Shown piece by piece: positions 12,393-23,309 of a stretch of DNA of 64,000 nt. This DNA is from Tachypleus tridentatus (Eukaryota; Arthropoda; Merostomata; Xiphosura; Limulidae), in NCBI RefSeq assembly GCF_004210375.1, contig NW_027467782.1:22671276-22735275 (forward strand), in the 5' to 3' direction. Below the pieces are notes generated by a model. It was not told the DNA's origin and did not search any database. It saw only the letters and a program-made list of their open reading frames with translations. The position numbers were made by a program, and so were the translations under genes. Within the stretch, counting starts at the first letter, position 1; each line of letters starts with the position of its first letter.

Positions 12393-12590
12393 AACACACA
12401 TCAACACATTATATGCTCACCTGGCTATCAAATAACACACATCAACATATTATATGCTCACCTGGCTATCAAATAACACACATCAACGTATTATATGCTC
12501 ACCTGGCTATCAAATAACACACATCAACATATTATCTGCTCACCTGGCTATCAAATAACACACATCAACATATTATCTGCTCACCTGGCT
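12393..12590 (-). repeat. 41-bp minisatellite carrying 5' splice sites (copy 1)
   Basis: There are five head-to-tail monomers of 41 bp, the last partial and ending inside exon 8. On the sense (minus) strand each has ATAGCCAG|GTGAGCA, a full-strength 5' splice site. The exon-proximal one is the real donor of exon 8; the other four lie in the intron. Confidence 0.93.
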
Positions 12591-12697
12591 GATAATTCCA
12601 AGAATTAACAGCATGAGGAAGGACACAATTGACCATAAAGGGGGAGGTGGCAACTGTAGAACAACCTCTGGATAAACAAGGAAAGCTAACGCTGGAC
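12585..12697 (-). CDS. SLC6 copy 1 exon 8 (TM8)
   Basis: The exon starts after TTCTTCAG and encodes [20 protein letters not shown] and [17 protein letters not shown], the family block GPGLAFIAYPEAV...LPxSPLWSxLFFxML. It ends at CAG|GTGAGC. That donor is the first of five copies: the 41-bp minisatellite at 12393-12590 repeats the last exon bases and the donor into the intron. Confidence 0.9.
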
Positions 12698-12982
12698 CTG
12701 AAGAAAATACACCATGTTAGATTATATTTGAACAAAGACCGTGTTTGTACTCTGTAAAAAACACAGGAGGTCACTGTCTGATAATACTTAGTGTATATTA
12801 AGATGTTGATACACTGTAACTTACCAATAGACGTTTCATTTTAAATGTTTTAGAACCAAGATTCAAGAAAATATTAATAAAGTTTATTCTGAAATATTCT
12901 GTTACACGTTGATTTTGTACAGAAACAGAACTTTTACTGTTTATATAAACAACTGAAGCACAAGAAGACTGAATTATCTTAC

Positions 12983-13113
12983 CGGACTTCACAACGTCAG
13001 CAACTTCAGTCCCGTCGCCTTTCATGTAGACCATGTTACCGAGGACGGAAAATATCACAGTACCAGCAAATATGCTGGTAGCAGGGTTAACAATATATAG
13101 AATATTTCCGTCT
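12983..13113 (-). CDS. SLC6 copy 1 exon 7 (TM7 and following loop)
   Basis: This 131-bp exon is phase-matched on both sides. It encodes DGNILYIVNPATSIFAGTVI and FSVLGNMVYMKGDGTEVADV. The Asn and Ser of the N-x-x-T-S segment, which belong to the chloride/sodium site in the family, are kept. The acceptor is TTTTTAG and the donor GTAAGA. In copy 2 the matching acceptor is CG instead of AG. Confidence 0.9.
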
Positions 13114-13296
13114 CTAAAAATAAAGATATAGAAACAATAATGAATGTGTTCAAAGTGTACAATAATATCCATGGAAACAGAAACACTGAAAGAATAACGA
13201 ACACAGAGTAGAGTGAATTATTACATTGAACATTTTTGTGCGAATTATTGTTAAATAATCAAATCGAAAAAAAAATTCTTAAGTTTTTTTTGTTAC

Positions 13297-13400
13297 CGGA
13301 AGAAGTTGTGGCTAAACTTGTTGTAGCTTCCAAGAGTTACGACGGAACCGAAACCAATACCAAAGGTGAAAAACACTTGTGTTCCTGCTGTCACCCAGAC
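13297..13400 (-). CDS. SLC6 copy 1 exon 6 (TM6 region)
   Basis: This 104-bp exon encodes VWVTAGTQVFFTFGIGFGSV and then VTLGSYNKFSHNFFR. It matches the family block VWxDAxTQIFFSLGxGFG...ASYNKFNNN, which holds part of the substrate and chloride sites. It lies between TTATTAG and GTAACA signals and leaves in phase 2. The same exon is almost unchanged in copy 2 at 34865-34968. Confidence 0.9.
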
Positions 13401-13779
13401 CTAATAACATTAATATAATAAATTAATACTGATTTCACAGAGTTCACTTCTAAGAAAATTTAAATTTAACACTAATTTAGTTTCGTTGCGTTTTGATTAA
13501 AGAATTATTAACTAGTATTAAAACTTGATAGCAAATAAACGAAAAAAAAAGTCGCTTGACAGTTACTGATTAACAATGACACTGTTTTCACTAAAGACGT
13601 AAACTACAGTTACATTAGATGGGAAGTTTTATTTGTTGCCCAGCATGGTTGTTAGTGTTTGTCTTCAGCGTCAGGGCATTAAAATGTACGGTTAATCCCA
13701 CTATTCGTTGGTAAAAGAATATGCGATGGGTTCTGTCCAACAACCTTTAACATCTAACATTAATATTTACTAGTGTTTA

Positions 13780-13979
13780 TATCGTATATGAATGTAATAA
13801 TAATAACATTAGTATATTAATATAATAACAATAACATTTATATATCAATGTAATAACAATAACACATATATGAATATAATAACAAATACATTTATATATG
13901 AATGTAATAGCAATAACATTTATATATGAATATAATAACAATAATATTACTATATGCATGTAATAACAATAACATAAAC
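13780..13979. repeat. AT-rich degenerate tandem repeat next to exon 5
   Basis: An imperfect repeat of roughly 37 bp, of the type TATATGAATGTAATAACAAT, fills the intron up to the end of exon 5. The same repeat occurs in copy 2 at 35349-35465. It touches the place where the exon 5 donor is abnormal. Confidence 0.8.
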
Positions 13980-13983
13980 GAAT

Positions 13984-14118
13984 CTTGGGATCCAAAAGTT
14001 TGTTAAATTTTGGAGTAATGTAAAAAAGTAGTTCGTCTCCAGCGCCCTCTAACGTCACTCCACGAATAAGAAGAATGATTTGAATGACGTATGGAGTGAC
14101 TGCTGACACCTTAATAAT
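13984..14118 (-). CDS. SLC6 copy 1 exon 5 (TM5), donor damaged
   Basis: The exon follows TTTACAG and encodes IIKVSAVTPYVIQIILLIRG and then VTLEGAGDELLFYITPKFNK, the TM5 and following block (family form: PYVVLxILLxRGVTLxGA). Phase 0 to the next exon requires its end at LLDPK. The next bases are ATTCGT, so GT lies four bases too late; using it would shift the frame. An AT-rich repeat abuts this point and may have altered it. The exon has no counterpart in copy 2. Confidence 0.82.
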
Positions 14119-14209
14119 CTGTAAACAATAAACAAATAATGAAGTAAAACAGTCCAAAGAAATGAAATAATTAATGCTAGAAACATTAAAGATTATTGGA
14201 TTAAATAAA

Positions 14210-15062
14210 CGGTGATGTTTTCTTATGATTATTGTAATGGTGTTTTATGTCATTAGGTGATGTTTCCTTATGATTACTGTAATGGTGTTTTATGTCATTA
14301 GGTGATGTTTCCTTATGATTACTGTAATGGTGTTTTATGTCATTAGGTGATGTTTCCTTATGATTACTGTAATGGTGTTTTATGTCATTAGGTGATGTTT
14401 TCTTATGATTACTGTAATGGTGTTTTATGTCATTAGGTGATGTTTTCTTATGATTACTGTAATGGTGTTTTATGTCATCAGGTGATGTTTTCTTATGATT
14501 ACTGTAATGGTGTTTTATGTCATTAGATGATGTTTTCTTATGATAACTGTAATGGTGTTTTATGTCATTAGGTGATGTTTTAACTGTAATGGTGTTTTAT
14601 GTCATTAGGTGATGTTTTCTTATGATTACTGTAATGGTGTTTTATGTCATTAGGTGATGTTTTCTTATGATTACTGTAATGGTGTTTTATGTCATTAGGT
14701 GATGTTTTCTTATGATTACTGTAATGGTGTTTTATGTCATTAGGTGATGTTTTCTTATGATTACTGTAATGGTGTTTTATGTCATTAGGTGATGTTTTCT
14801 TATGATTACTGTAATGGTGTTTTATGTCATTAGGTGATGTTTTCTTATGATAACTGTAATGGTGTTTTATGTCATTAGGTGATGTTTTCTTATGATAACT
14901 GTAATGGTGTTTTATGTCATTAGGTGATGTTTTCTTATGATTACTGTAATGGTGTTTTATGTCATTAGGTGATGTTTTCTTATGATAACTGTAATGGTGT
15001 TTTATGTCATTAGGTGATGTTTTCTTATGATTACTGAAAGGGTATTTTTATGTCATTAGGTT
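14210..15062. repeat. 45-bp minisatellite in intron 4 of copy 1
   Basis: About 19 near-identical monomers of 45 bp, such as TTACTGTAATGGTGTTTTAT plus flanks, run head to tail. One monomer at about 14577 has lost roughly ten bases. Variation is mostly TCC/TCT and TTACT/AACT swaps. Nothing similar is present in copy 2. Confidence 0.96.
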
Positions 15063-15149
15063 ATCTTTCCTTGTGATTATTGTAACACTGTTTTATACAA
15101 TCCTTCCTTTTTCTTTTGTTTCCAAGTTTTATTTTAGTTTAAATCTCAC

Positions 15150-15282
15150 CTTGCCACTACTCTGTAGTCCTTTCAAGATGACCAAATAAACCAGAAACCA
15201 GGCAAGTAACAAACACAAACTCAGTTCCATGTTCACACCTCCCAAGTCATGTATTCCTGAAGTAACTTGTAATGTTCAACAC
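15150..15282 (-). CDS. SLC6 copy 1 exon 4 (TM4), carries a stop
   Basis: Starting from the AG at 15284-15283, the exon is 133 bp and its phase matches both neighbours. It encodes [20 protein letters not shown] and then [19 protein letters not shown], the TM4 block ending at a GTGAGA donor. In this phase the codons just after the EFWE of exon 3 read Cys and then TGA, where relatives usually have two basic residues. CpG-type C-to-T changes would explain both, but that is inference. This stop is the strongest single argument that copy 1 no longer makes a full transporter. Confidence 0.82.
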
Positions 15283-17289
15283 CTTCAAAAGAGTAATAAA
15301 TATTGTATTATTGAAATATACTATTTAACCAACTTCAGTTAGGGTTTCATAATTTTTAATTTTTGAGTATTAAATGATAAAACTGTCTACTATGGTATTA
15401 TAAGTACCTTTCAAGCCAATAAGAGAAACAAAGAAGGTTATTTAAAAACCAATTATACTTAGAAATATATGTCCTAAATTTTATCTTACTAGATTAACAA
15501 TAACAAGTTTAACTGGGTAAAATTCTCACAAGGTACATGGTGCATCATAAACTGGCACATGAGGTGTCCATTATTATTACAGTCATTGTTAGTTAAGCCT
15601 ATTCCTAGATGTAGCTACAGTAAGCATCATCTGTTTTGAACAGAATTCTACACACTGACACATACTGTACTGAAATCACTAATCTCATATTGTGAAAAGG
15701 AAGAGAAACAAAGGCAATGGTAGTTTGTGAGAATAGTGACTCACATGCAACATAATTTTGAAACACTATTTCTAAACTTCCCTAATTAAAACATGTGTAC
15801 CTCTGGAGGAAGTGTGCTTCCTCTGGAACAATTACCTTTTTACGTATAATGACTTTGAATGATGTACTTGTATTTTTAACCAACTTCCACAAAATATATA
15901 TATAACAAACATTATAACAGAATTAAAATTAAACAGTTATTTTGAATTATTAATCTTATTTCTCAACCATGAATCACAACAAATAATGTAAGTGGTCATT
16001 ACATTATGTTATCAGATAAAATCCAGACACTGATGTCAGACTAGTCAGCAGGTATGTAAAATCATTTAAGGGTTAGAATTTGAGTGCTTACAAACGTAAT
16101 ATCTCAACTCCTACTGCCTTTCATACGGCTGCAGCCAATTGTGAGAAGGCAGTTATGCTTAATATTCAGATACAACCTCCACATGCAAAATAATCGTAGA
16201 AATAAAAGCATCCTAAAAATTCTAAAAGTTAAAATTTCCAACCTCCACTCTTTTATTTAAAAAATGATATTAAACAAAATTTAACATTAAACTTTTAATA
16301 GAAAGATGTTTAAATTCAAAATTTAACAATTATTTTACAAATATTTAAATTTTCTATCATTTATATAAAAAAAACTTCTATTATTATTAATTTTAGCTGT
16401 TAACATATCTGCTAAAAGAAGTATCTTACATTCTCATACAAATTATCTAAAGTAATCAATTTTTTTATATTTTTACCTTTAACTTTGTCATTGTTAAGCA
16501 CAAAGATACACATTGAGATATCTGTTTCTTGCATTATCAGTCTGCGAACAAACCGTTATGCCACTAGGAAGCCACCTTTACTTCTTTTTTTTTTACTATT
16601 ACAAGTATTTATTTCAATTGAAATTCTAATACAAATAATTTTATTTAAAGATTCAGCAGTTTTGTTTTGAAAATCATTGTATAATTCATAAGAATAAGGA
16701 GTTTTTTCTTCAAAATATTTTCCTCTTTTTATTAGTAGATTTATGTTGTATGATTTTCCAAGATAGTTATTTTGACATCAGTAAATGAATGTTTGTAAAT
16801 GGGATCAATTTCAATACAATTGGGAAGATTTTTATTACACTGAGATCTTCCTAGATTGAAACTTAAATGTAAAGGATTAGTTATTTGTTCTACACACTTA
16901 AACCACATATATTATAAGTTAGTAAATAAATTATATTATCATTTTACATCGTGGTATATCTTAAAATAAATGTTGAAAATCCACTGTGGCTGGACAAGTT
17001 AAACATTTTGGACTATCGACAATATATTTTTCATAAATTAAAGTAGAAAAATATAAATTACTGGTAAACAGTTAACTGGACTAAAAAACCAGTGTACAAA
17101 TGTGGAAAATGAATAAATAATAACATTATGTTGATAGAAAATAGTTATTTAATTGTACTCCCATTGTAATATATATATGTGTATATATACATAGAAAACA
17201 ATATTTTGAGAACACTAGATCCAAATACGACTCATATCTATTGATCGAAAATAATAAATTCATCTGAAAAATAAAAAAATTAAACCTAC
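15283..17289 (-). other. Intron 3 of SLC6 copy 1
   Basis: About 2 kb between exons 3 and 4 with phase-2 borders. It is AT-rich, and I see no exon, SINE or coding element in it. Confidence 0.6.
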
Positions 17290-17515
17290 TCCCAGAATTC
17301 GGTTACAGGTGATTTTGCTTCGGTGGCTGTAATATTGAGATTCGTGATGTTGATTCCCTCTTTCATACAGTATTTTGTGTTCCACCAATTACCACACGAT
17401 TCCCAAGGCAGTGGTGACGTCATTGAGAACACGAAGTAGAATAAAGTCCAAGCTATTATCACCACGTGGTAGATATTATAAAGACAAACGATGGCCATTG
17501 AAGCAAAGCCAATTC
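17290..17515 (-). CDS. SLC6 copy 1 exon 3 (TM3 and extracellular loop 2)
   Basis: The exon opens with GIGFASMAIVCLYNIYHVVI (TM3), including the YN-YH segment typical of the family. It continues with LPWESCGNWWNTKYC, which carries the paired cysteines of the loop-2 disulfide. Two NIT sequons follow in the glycosylated loop. It ends with EFWE at a GTAGGT donor in phase 2. The cysteine spacing and the LPW-C-N-WNT-C pattern are those of GABA, glycine and proline type carriers. Confidence 0.9.
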
Positions 17516-17637
17516 CTAGTGAAAGTATAGATTACATAATATAAGAACTGTTAACATATTTGAGACACAAGTATGAGTTATATTTATCCGGAAAAGGTGA
17601 AAATACTAAGGCACTAGAAGTAAACAACAATAGCTAC

Positions 17638-17769
17638 CTTTAAAGATAGGAACTAAATTCCAGACCCCGATACCACCAACGCTGAGGTACTGACCAATGG
17701 CCACTTCCAGGAAGAATAGAGGAGCAGCACACAAGACTAAACAGATGATGTAGGGAAACAAAAATGCCC
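17638..17769 (-). CDS. SLC6 copy 1 exon 2 (TM1 end and TM2)
   Basis: This 132-bp exon lies between TTTAG and GTAGCT splice signals and enters and leaves in phase 1. It encodes [20 protein letters not shown] followed by [18 protein letters not shown]. This matches the family block GAFLIPY...[11 protein letters not shown]...GxxGVW. No internal damage is seen. Confidence 0.9.
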
Positions 17770-17875
17770 CTAAATAACAAACAACAACATATAATCTATT
17801 AGAACCATCGATTTAACATTTAGTAAGGTAAAGGTTTCATGTATATTATGTTGGATTAAACCACAAGACACATAC

Positions 17876-18139
17876 CTCCACCATTTTCATAACACAAGTA
17901 TGGAAATCGCCATACGTTTCCAAGACCGACAGCGTAGTTTATAGAACTTAAAACAAAGTCCAGTTTTCCTTCCCATTCTCCACGTTCTGGTTCTTTCTCC
18001 TTATCTGGATTTGTTACCGACTGGTTCATTTCATCAGGTATTGTAATCATTTCCACTCCATTTTCTACACTGACGATTTCTGATGTTTCATTTTCAGAAG
18101 ATACTTTATTCATGGACATAACTTTAACACAAACAAATG
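17876..18139 (-). CDS. SLC6 copy 1 exon 1 (N-terminus and TM1)
   Basis: The exon follows a good acceptor (TTTTCTACAG) at 18140, so an upstream untranslated exon is expected. The best start is the Met at 18119-18117 (MSMNKV); a second Met two codons later is equally possible. About 50 acidic and polar residues precede the TM1 block, which contains [20 protein letters not shown] and [11 protein letters not shown]. The exon ends in phase 1 at a GTATGT donor. The WRFPY core and the Gly-rich unwound stretch are hallmarks of the family. Confidence 0.88.
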
Positions 18140-19217
18140 CTGTAGAAAACAAAATACACTGTCAAGACATATATGTATATATATATAGTTGAAAAAGCAT
18201 ACAGTTATATACATGTACAGTTGAAGCGATGAAGAAATAAACACACCTCAGAAAACCAGTAAAATAAATTTGTTTAAATGTTCTGTTTCATTTAATCCAT
18301 TAGACACAACTTCTATGTGCACCCACACCCTAAATTGTTTCATTTAAAACCATTTTCATGTGCACATATACACAATAATTCATCTAGGGAGACATTAATT
18401 CCGTACAATCAAATACATTATGTAACTGTATGTTCCAAGAGATGTTACTTATGTATATTTACGTTTTATTCAAGTAGATCAATTTTTAAGTTTCGTTTGT
18501 TAAAATTTTATATTTTAAACTGCCACAATTTCTTCTTTGTTTATATAGTTTTCTAAATTTCTTAAACAAACTTTCAAGCATAAAATCTAGAAATGAAATT
18601 CAGAAAGATAATATTAAATCTGACAATATGTTTAACAAAATAATTCCAACATTGCAAAGTCGTTCTTATTCTTATGTACATTTATTAAAGCCAGGGTTGG
18701 TCAGAAATTAGGATTTTTCTTCGTTCTGCACTTTATTGGTTGATTTTGTTCACCCTTTGATTTAATAAAATTATGCTAGAGGCGCTTCCTACTGAATGGT
18801 TGATTGTTGACTTGCTGCCTCAAGCAGTAAGTAAAAACCATGAACAATAGAGTAGAAAGGTGTTTTCTGTTGTTTGTTGTTCGGTTGCTGTGTGAAGTTC
18901 ATGTCCCGTGCTTCAAACGTCCACTCTTTTCCTAAGTTAGTTAATACAGTAGTCCTAATATATCCTTAAGTGAGTTTTGCCCCGTAGAAATTTTTATTTC
19001 CTTGACGTCATGACAGATCTGTTAAAGAAAAGTTCGAATATCAAAAACCTGAAGGTCGCTTTGTCGGTCAGTTCTGTTTGTGTCTCAATAAAACGTACAT
19101 CACAAATCTCACTCCAGTTTCCTTATTTATATAAACATCAGTCACTTAAAAACCTCTTGGTGTTAAATGAAAAAATTAGTTACTTACGATGCGGTGGTGA
19201 CTTCCTCATTTTAAAAT
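18140..19217. other. 5' flank of SLC6 copy 1
   Basis: It must contain the upstream untranslated exon or promoter if copy 1 was ever transcribed. I see TATATATATA at 18175-18185 and ATTGG-type boxes around 18736, but cannot place a start site. Confidence 0.35.
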
Positions 19218-19525
19218 GACAATATACAGTCGCCTAAGATGTAATGTTCACCTCCAACTGTTATAACAACAACAAAAAACATTTACTTATGATTCGATAG
19301 TACCTTCTATATGTTAGGATATCAATAGACAGTCGCTTAAGGTGTAGTGTTCACTTCTAACCGTTATAACAACAACAACAAAAGAACATTTACTTATGAT
19401 TTGATTGTACCTTCCATATGTTAGAATATCAATAGGCAGTCGCTTAAGGTGTAATGTTGGCCTCCAGTTGTTTAGAGAACAAAAAACAGTAACCTGAGAA
19501 GTGATATTGGCTATGTGTAGAGATA
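19218..19525. repeat. About 105-bp tandem repeat, nearly three units
   Basis: Units start near 19218, 19318 and 19424, each with CAGTCGC(C/T)TAAG followed by ACAACAACA and TTTACTTATGATT. They are diverged by several per cent. Confidence 0.85.
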
Positions 19526-20463
19526 AAATATTCATTCAGTGTTGAGTTTATCAACAAGTGCGAATAATGAATGACGTGTAGTGATTTGTTTATAAAAAAT
19601 GCGACGATTTGTCCTGATTCCTTTGAGTATTACAATTTGAACAATTGTTAGTCAAGTCTTGCACTACGACACTTGCAAATGTGTTTACAGTTATGAAACT
19701 TGAAATAGTGGTTATAAAATAAATTGAAACACTTAAAGTAAGTACATGTACCTCTTTTACTGTTCTGTATGTTTTAGGTTAAGGTTAAAACATAGCCGGC
19801 TTCCTTTCGATACTAAATGTGAATCGTATTTGATTAACAGAGATATATAAAATAAACACGTCTTTCGCTTCATAACAAAACCTGTCAGGTCATCTAACAC
19901 ATGGCCTCAAATGAAAATCTGGTGGACAAAAAGAATGGTGTGTCTTACTGTTAGACATACATTAATACTAAAATGTCACTTTTTTCCAGCTGATGTAATT
20001 AATACCATTTCCTTTAGTTTTTAAAAAAAAGAACGACTCACTGAGCTATTTTCCAACTAAACAAAAAGCTGATTCATTAAATTTATTCCTATATAATGTA
20101 GAGAATAAACTTCGAAAATGTTAAACGACAAGATATCTAGAAAACAAAATTTGTCACAAGCAGGAAGGAAATGTTTGTTTATAGTTAACTTTGAAGGTAC
20201 GTATCAGGTTAGCGGTTTCAGGCGTTTTAAGTCCCCAGCCATACCTATGAAGCCATAACTAGGAAGCCAAACGAAAGGCCTGACACTTCTTAACGCAAAT
20301 CAAATATCTGTATCGATATTTGTTTATTTCAAATAAAATTACATAACGTTTCCACTTCCAACTTAAGTTGTATAATAGCATTTAAGGTAAGAATTAAAGA
20401 GAGACTTCACAGTAAGATGTAAATGGAAAGACTGGTTGTGAAGAGACAAACGAAATACAGCTT
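19526..20463. other. AT-rich DNA without recognised features
   Basis: A short MASNENLVDKKNG frame at about 19900 ends quickly and has no support. No repeat was identified. Confidence 0.45.
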
Positions 20464-20727
20464 GATTTGTTTGTTTTGAATTTCTCGCAAAGCTATATGA
20501 GGGCTATCTGAGCTAGCCGCACTAATTTAGCAGTGTAACACTAGAGGGAAAACAGTTAATCATAACCACCCACCACCAACTCTTTAGGCTACTGTTTTAC
20601 CAACAAATAGCGGGATTGACCGTAACTTTATTTCTCTCCCACGGCTAAAAGGGCATGTTTGGTGCGACGGGGATTCGAATCAGCGACGTTCAGATTACCA
20701 GTCCAGCGCCTTAACCACCTGGCCAAT
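20464..20727 (-). repeat. SINE family A
   Basis: A full-length but diverged copy, with the tail on the left (TTTGTTTGTTTTGAATTTC) and the tRNA-like head on the right (inverse of TGGCCAGGTGGTTAAGGCGC). A B box is readable (GATTCGAATC). Confidence 0.9.
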
Positions 20728-21053
20728 AGTAGAGAACACAGTGTTAACACTTGCATATCGTGTATAATAGTATAGAACACCGATATAACACTCGTGTGCT
20801 GTTTATAAATAGAAAATAAATATTTAAATTGTGTGTGTTGTGTGTAACACAAGACAACACGGGCTTAATACTTGTGTGTTATATAATATTCTAAAGGATG
20901 CTGACTGAACATTGTTTATTTCTTAAGTTATTAATATTGAATTGTATATCTATTTGATATTATTTCGTGATTTATATTTTTCTATATTATACTGCTATTA
21001 ATTGATAATAAAACCTGAAAACTGATCTTTTAATTGAAGTAATTATTTATACT

Positions 21054-21305
21054 ATTTACTCCGAAGGCCTTTGTAGATCACTGGACAATCTGTATTTTAT
21101 TCTGATATTGTTGTCAATACTGACAGTTATTTATTATATTTACTCTGAAGGCCTCCTTGGTTCACTCGACAATCTATGTTCTAATATAATATTGTTGTTA
21201 TTACTGATAGTTATTGATAATATTTACTCTGAAGGTTTCCTTGGTTCACTCGACAATCTATGTTTTAATACAGTATTGTTCTACTATACTACTGGTAGTT
21301 TTTAG
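21054..21305. repeat. 84-bp tandem repeat, three units
   Basis: TTTACTC(C/T)GAAGG recurs at about 21055, 21139 and 21223, followed by CACTCGACAATCTATGTT-like sequence and TATTGTTG. The short open frame across it follows from the repeat (84 is a multiple of 3) and is not taken as a gene. Confidence 0.85.
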
Positions 21306-22845
21306 TATAGGAACTGATTTCTGTTTGTGACAGAAGAAAATCAGACTGTGTTCACCGTGGGAAATCAAAACCCGAATTTTAGCTCCATAAGTTCGTAGAC
21401 TTACCGCAGAACCTCCGGAGGACACTGGACCAGAAATCTACATTAAAGACTCATCGTAAGATTAGATTTATTGTGATTATTACCTGCACGTGTACGAAGT
21501 CAAATCACTCACCGTCAATTTCATCTGTATATGGAATCTGCATGGTAGTCTTTGCATTACATATACGGAGGATGAAATACACAAACACACAGTAGCTACA
21601 AATATTAATTTAGAAATAAACCATTCCATTGTTTATTAATATGCATAGAAGTATGCTCAGAAATATGAGGTTAGTACTTTCATATTTTGTGTTAGGGAAC
21701 TACATTCTTGAATTGTAAATAAAACATAACATCTTTTATTACACATCTCGGCTTTTAAACGTAAATAAACTATTTATTTATTGTCCGTGTAAGGGTAAAT
21801 TGCAATATCAGAAAATTATTAAATTTATCAAAGATCTTCATAAACGTGAAGTGTTCAGTAATTTAATATAATAAAGGGAAAATAATTGTATTTACATACT
21901 ATTTATAAGGTTTGAAAATGTAAAAACAATATTCACTGAACACTAAATTACAAGTGTATGTTGATAACAAACATATTTACACAAAACAAATCGTGTTATT
22001 TCCGATATTTCAATATTTTCTTTTCTAATTATCACCTAACGTCTTAATTAAACTCAAAGTACAGAACCATTTGTTCAAAATATACAATCAAGTACATTGG
22101 AGTGTGAAATTAATATGACGAATAAATTATTTACTACATTTTGAAGGGAGTTTCAAATAATTCACTTTTATTTTACCTACTTTAATTGTTGGTTTTACTT
22201 GTAAACTAACTATCAATCATAACGACATAATATTTACAAATGTGCTAGAAAAAGGGTAAAATGATATACGTTACATCTGTTGTTGTTTATGGTAAACTAG
22301 AAACAAAACAAAACTGAACATAAACAATTGGATGCAGCTTGAGTAAGGCTTAATACACCTATGGCCAAAGGTATTGTATCATAACTATCATCTAGTTCAT
22401 CTTTACGTGGTGTGAGTGAATTAGAGTCTCGTTTCCTCTATAATATAATATAAAACTTGCTTTTCTGATTTCATTGTCACCAATATCAAGTGCACAATAA
22501 AAACAGTTTTGGTGAGGTTTATACAGAAGTTTGATCATTTCAGTTTATGAGAGCTAAATATAATTAGTTTTATAATTTAACTCTTTTTTTTTTCTTTGGC
22601 TTGCATCACGAATTGTTATCAGATTTCTTAAAGTAACTTGGCATTGGCTCTTTATGAATATATATATACATCAGAATCAGAGTGTTCCGAGGACTAGAGT
22701 ACATAGAAAAATTGAGAAAAGTAAGCTCCTGAAACATATTTAGATCCACAAGAAGATTTTGACTGTTGTTTAACTGAATTAGAAAGCCAGATGCAAGACA
22801 ACAATAGAAGAACTTCTATGATCAGACGATTTTCTTCACTAATAA
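21306..22845. other. AT-rich DNA without recognised features
   Basis: One possible but unassigned minus-strand exon near 21512-21590 is discussed among the rejected items. The rest shows nothing. Confidence 0.45.
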
Positions 22846-22982
22846 GAGACAGTGGAACTTGATTTATGTTTTCTTGTCCCGAATTTTCACAAACTTTACA
22901 TAGATTTTATTTTAATTTTTTTATCGATGTGAAGTTTGTGAAAATTCGGGACAAGAAAACATAAATCGAGTTCCACTGTCTC
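22846..22982. repeat. Near-perfect 56-bp inverted repeat with 25-bp loop
   Basis: GAGACAGTGGAACT begins the left arm and its inverse closes the right arm. Only two of 56 positions differ, and on the plus strand both are G-U compatible. No coding capacity is seen. It may be a small foldback transposon or a hairpin RNA source. Confidence 0.93.
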
Positions 22983-23189
22983 TATCGCGTTAAAAAATCC
23001 ATGTTTGTTTCAAAGAAAATGATTATTTATTACAGAAGCTTTATAAATTATAACTTCACTGTAGACACATAAGTTGGGGAAAGAATGATTTCAAATTGGT
23101 AATTAATATTTTTTGGATATACAAAACTGTTTAGTTTAAGAGTTATTATTCAATTTATTTGGTGAGTTAATATTTACTGATTTAAAAAA

Positions 23190-23309
23190 CTCATAGCAAG
23201 AGTGTTGAAAGTTATTATTTAAGTTTGGTTGTATAACGTGGTAGGTTTGTTTGTTTGCCACGTTATACAACCAAACTTAAATAATCACTTTCAACACTCT
23301 TGCTATGAT
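23190..23309. repeat. 51-bp inverted repeat with SINE-tail-like spacer
   Basis: TCATAGCAAGAGTGTTGAAA starts the left arm and its inverse ends the right arm, with one mismatch in 51. The 16-bp spacer, TAGGTTTGTTTGTTTG, looks like a SINE tail. A SINE follows directly at 23310. Confidence 0.92.

Larger units (their letters stand above)
10041..18139 (-). pseudogene. SLC6 (sodium/neurotransmitter symporter) copy 1, decayed
   Basis: Nine exons on the minus strand encode, in order, the N-terminus with TM1, TM1-2, TM3, TM4, TM5, TM6-7, TM7 and its following loop, TM8, and the start of the TM9 region of an SLC6 transporter. Such proteins sit in the plasma membrane and import an amino acid or transmitter with sodium and chloride. 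The intron phases of exons 1 to 8 fit together without a break, which supports the model. The TM1 motif [12 protein letters not shown] has Gly where monoamine carriers have Asp, so an amino-acid, GABA or glycine type is likely; the exact substrate is not readable. Damage is visible: an in-frame TGA near the start of exon 4, no GT at the expected end of exon 5, and no AG before exon 9. TM10-12 are not found nearby. I call it a probable pseudogene; use of other splice sites cannot be excluded. Confidence 0.85.

Noticed and set aside
12393-12590. Regular 41-bp repeats considered as a CRISPR-like array.
   Set aside because: The units are head-to-tail without unique spacers, in a eukaryotic intron. 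It is a minisatellite.
14210-15062. 45-bp repeats considered as a CRISPR array or coding repeat.
   Set aside because: There are no spacers, no long open frame, and it is inside an intron.
18170-18200. TATATATATA considered as the promoter of SLC6 copy 1.
   Set aside because: Such runs are common in this AT-rich DNA, and the acceptor at 18140 implies the promoter lies further upstream.
19896-19950. Plus-strand MASNENLVDKKNG start with a GT-like donor.
   Set aside because: The frame ends after a few residues and no downstream exon is recognisable.
21108-21305. 66-residue open frame.
   Set aside because: It lies across an 84-bp tandem repeat, whose length divisible by three keeps frames open. 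No gene evidence.
21490-21600. Possible minus-strand exon reading VFVYFILRICNAKTTMQIPY before a GTGAGT donor.
   Set aside because: The frame and donor are attractive, but there is no clear acceptor, no family match I can name, and no neighbouring exon in a compatible phase. It does not fit the TM11 or TM12 blocks of SLC6.
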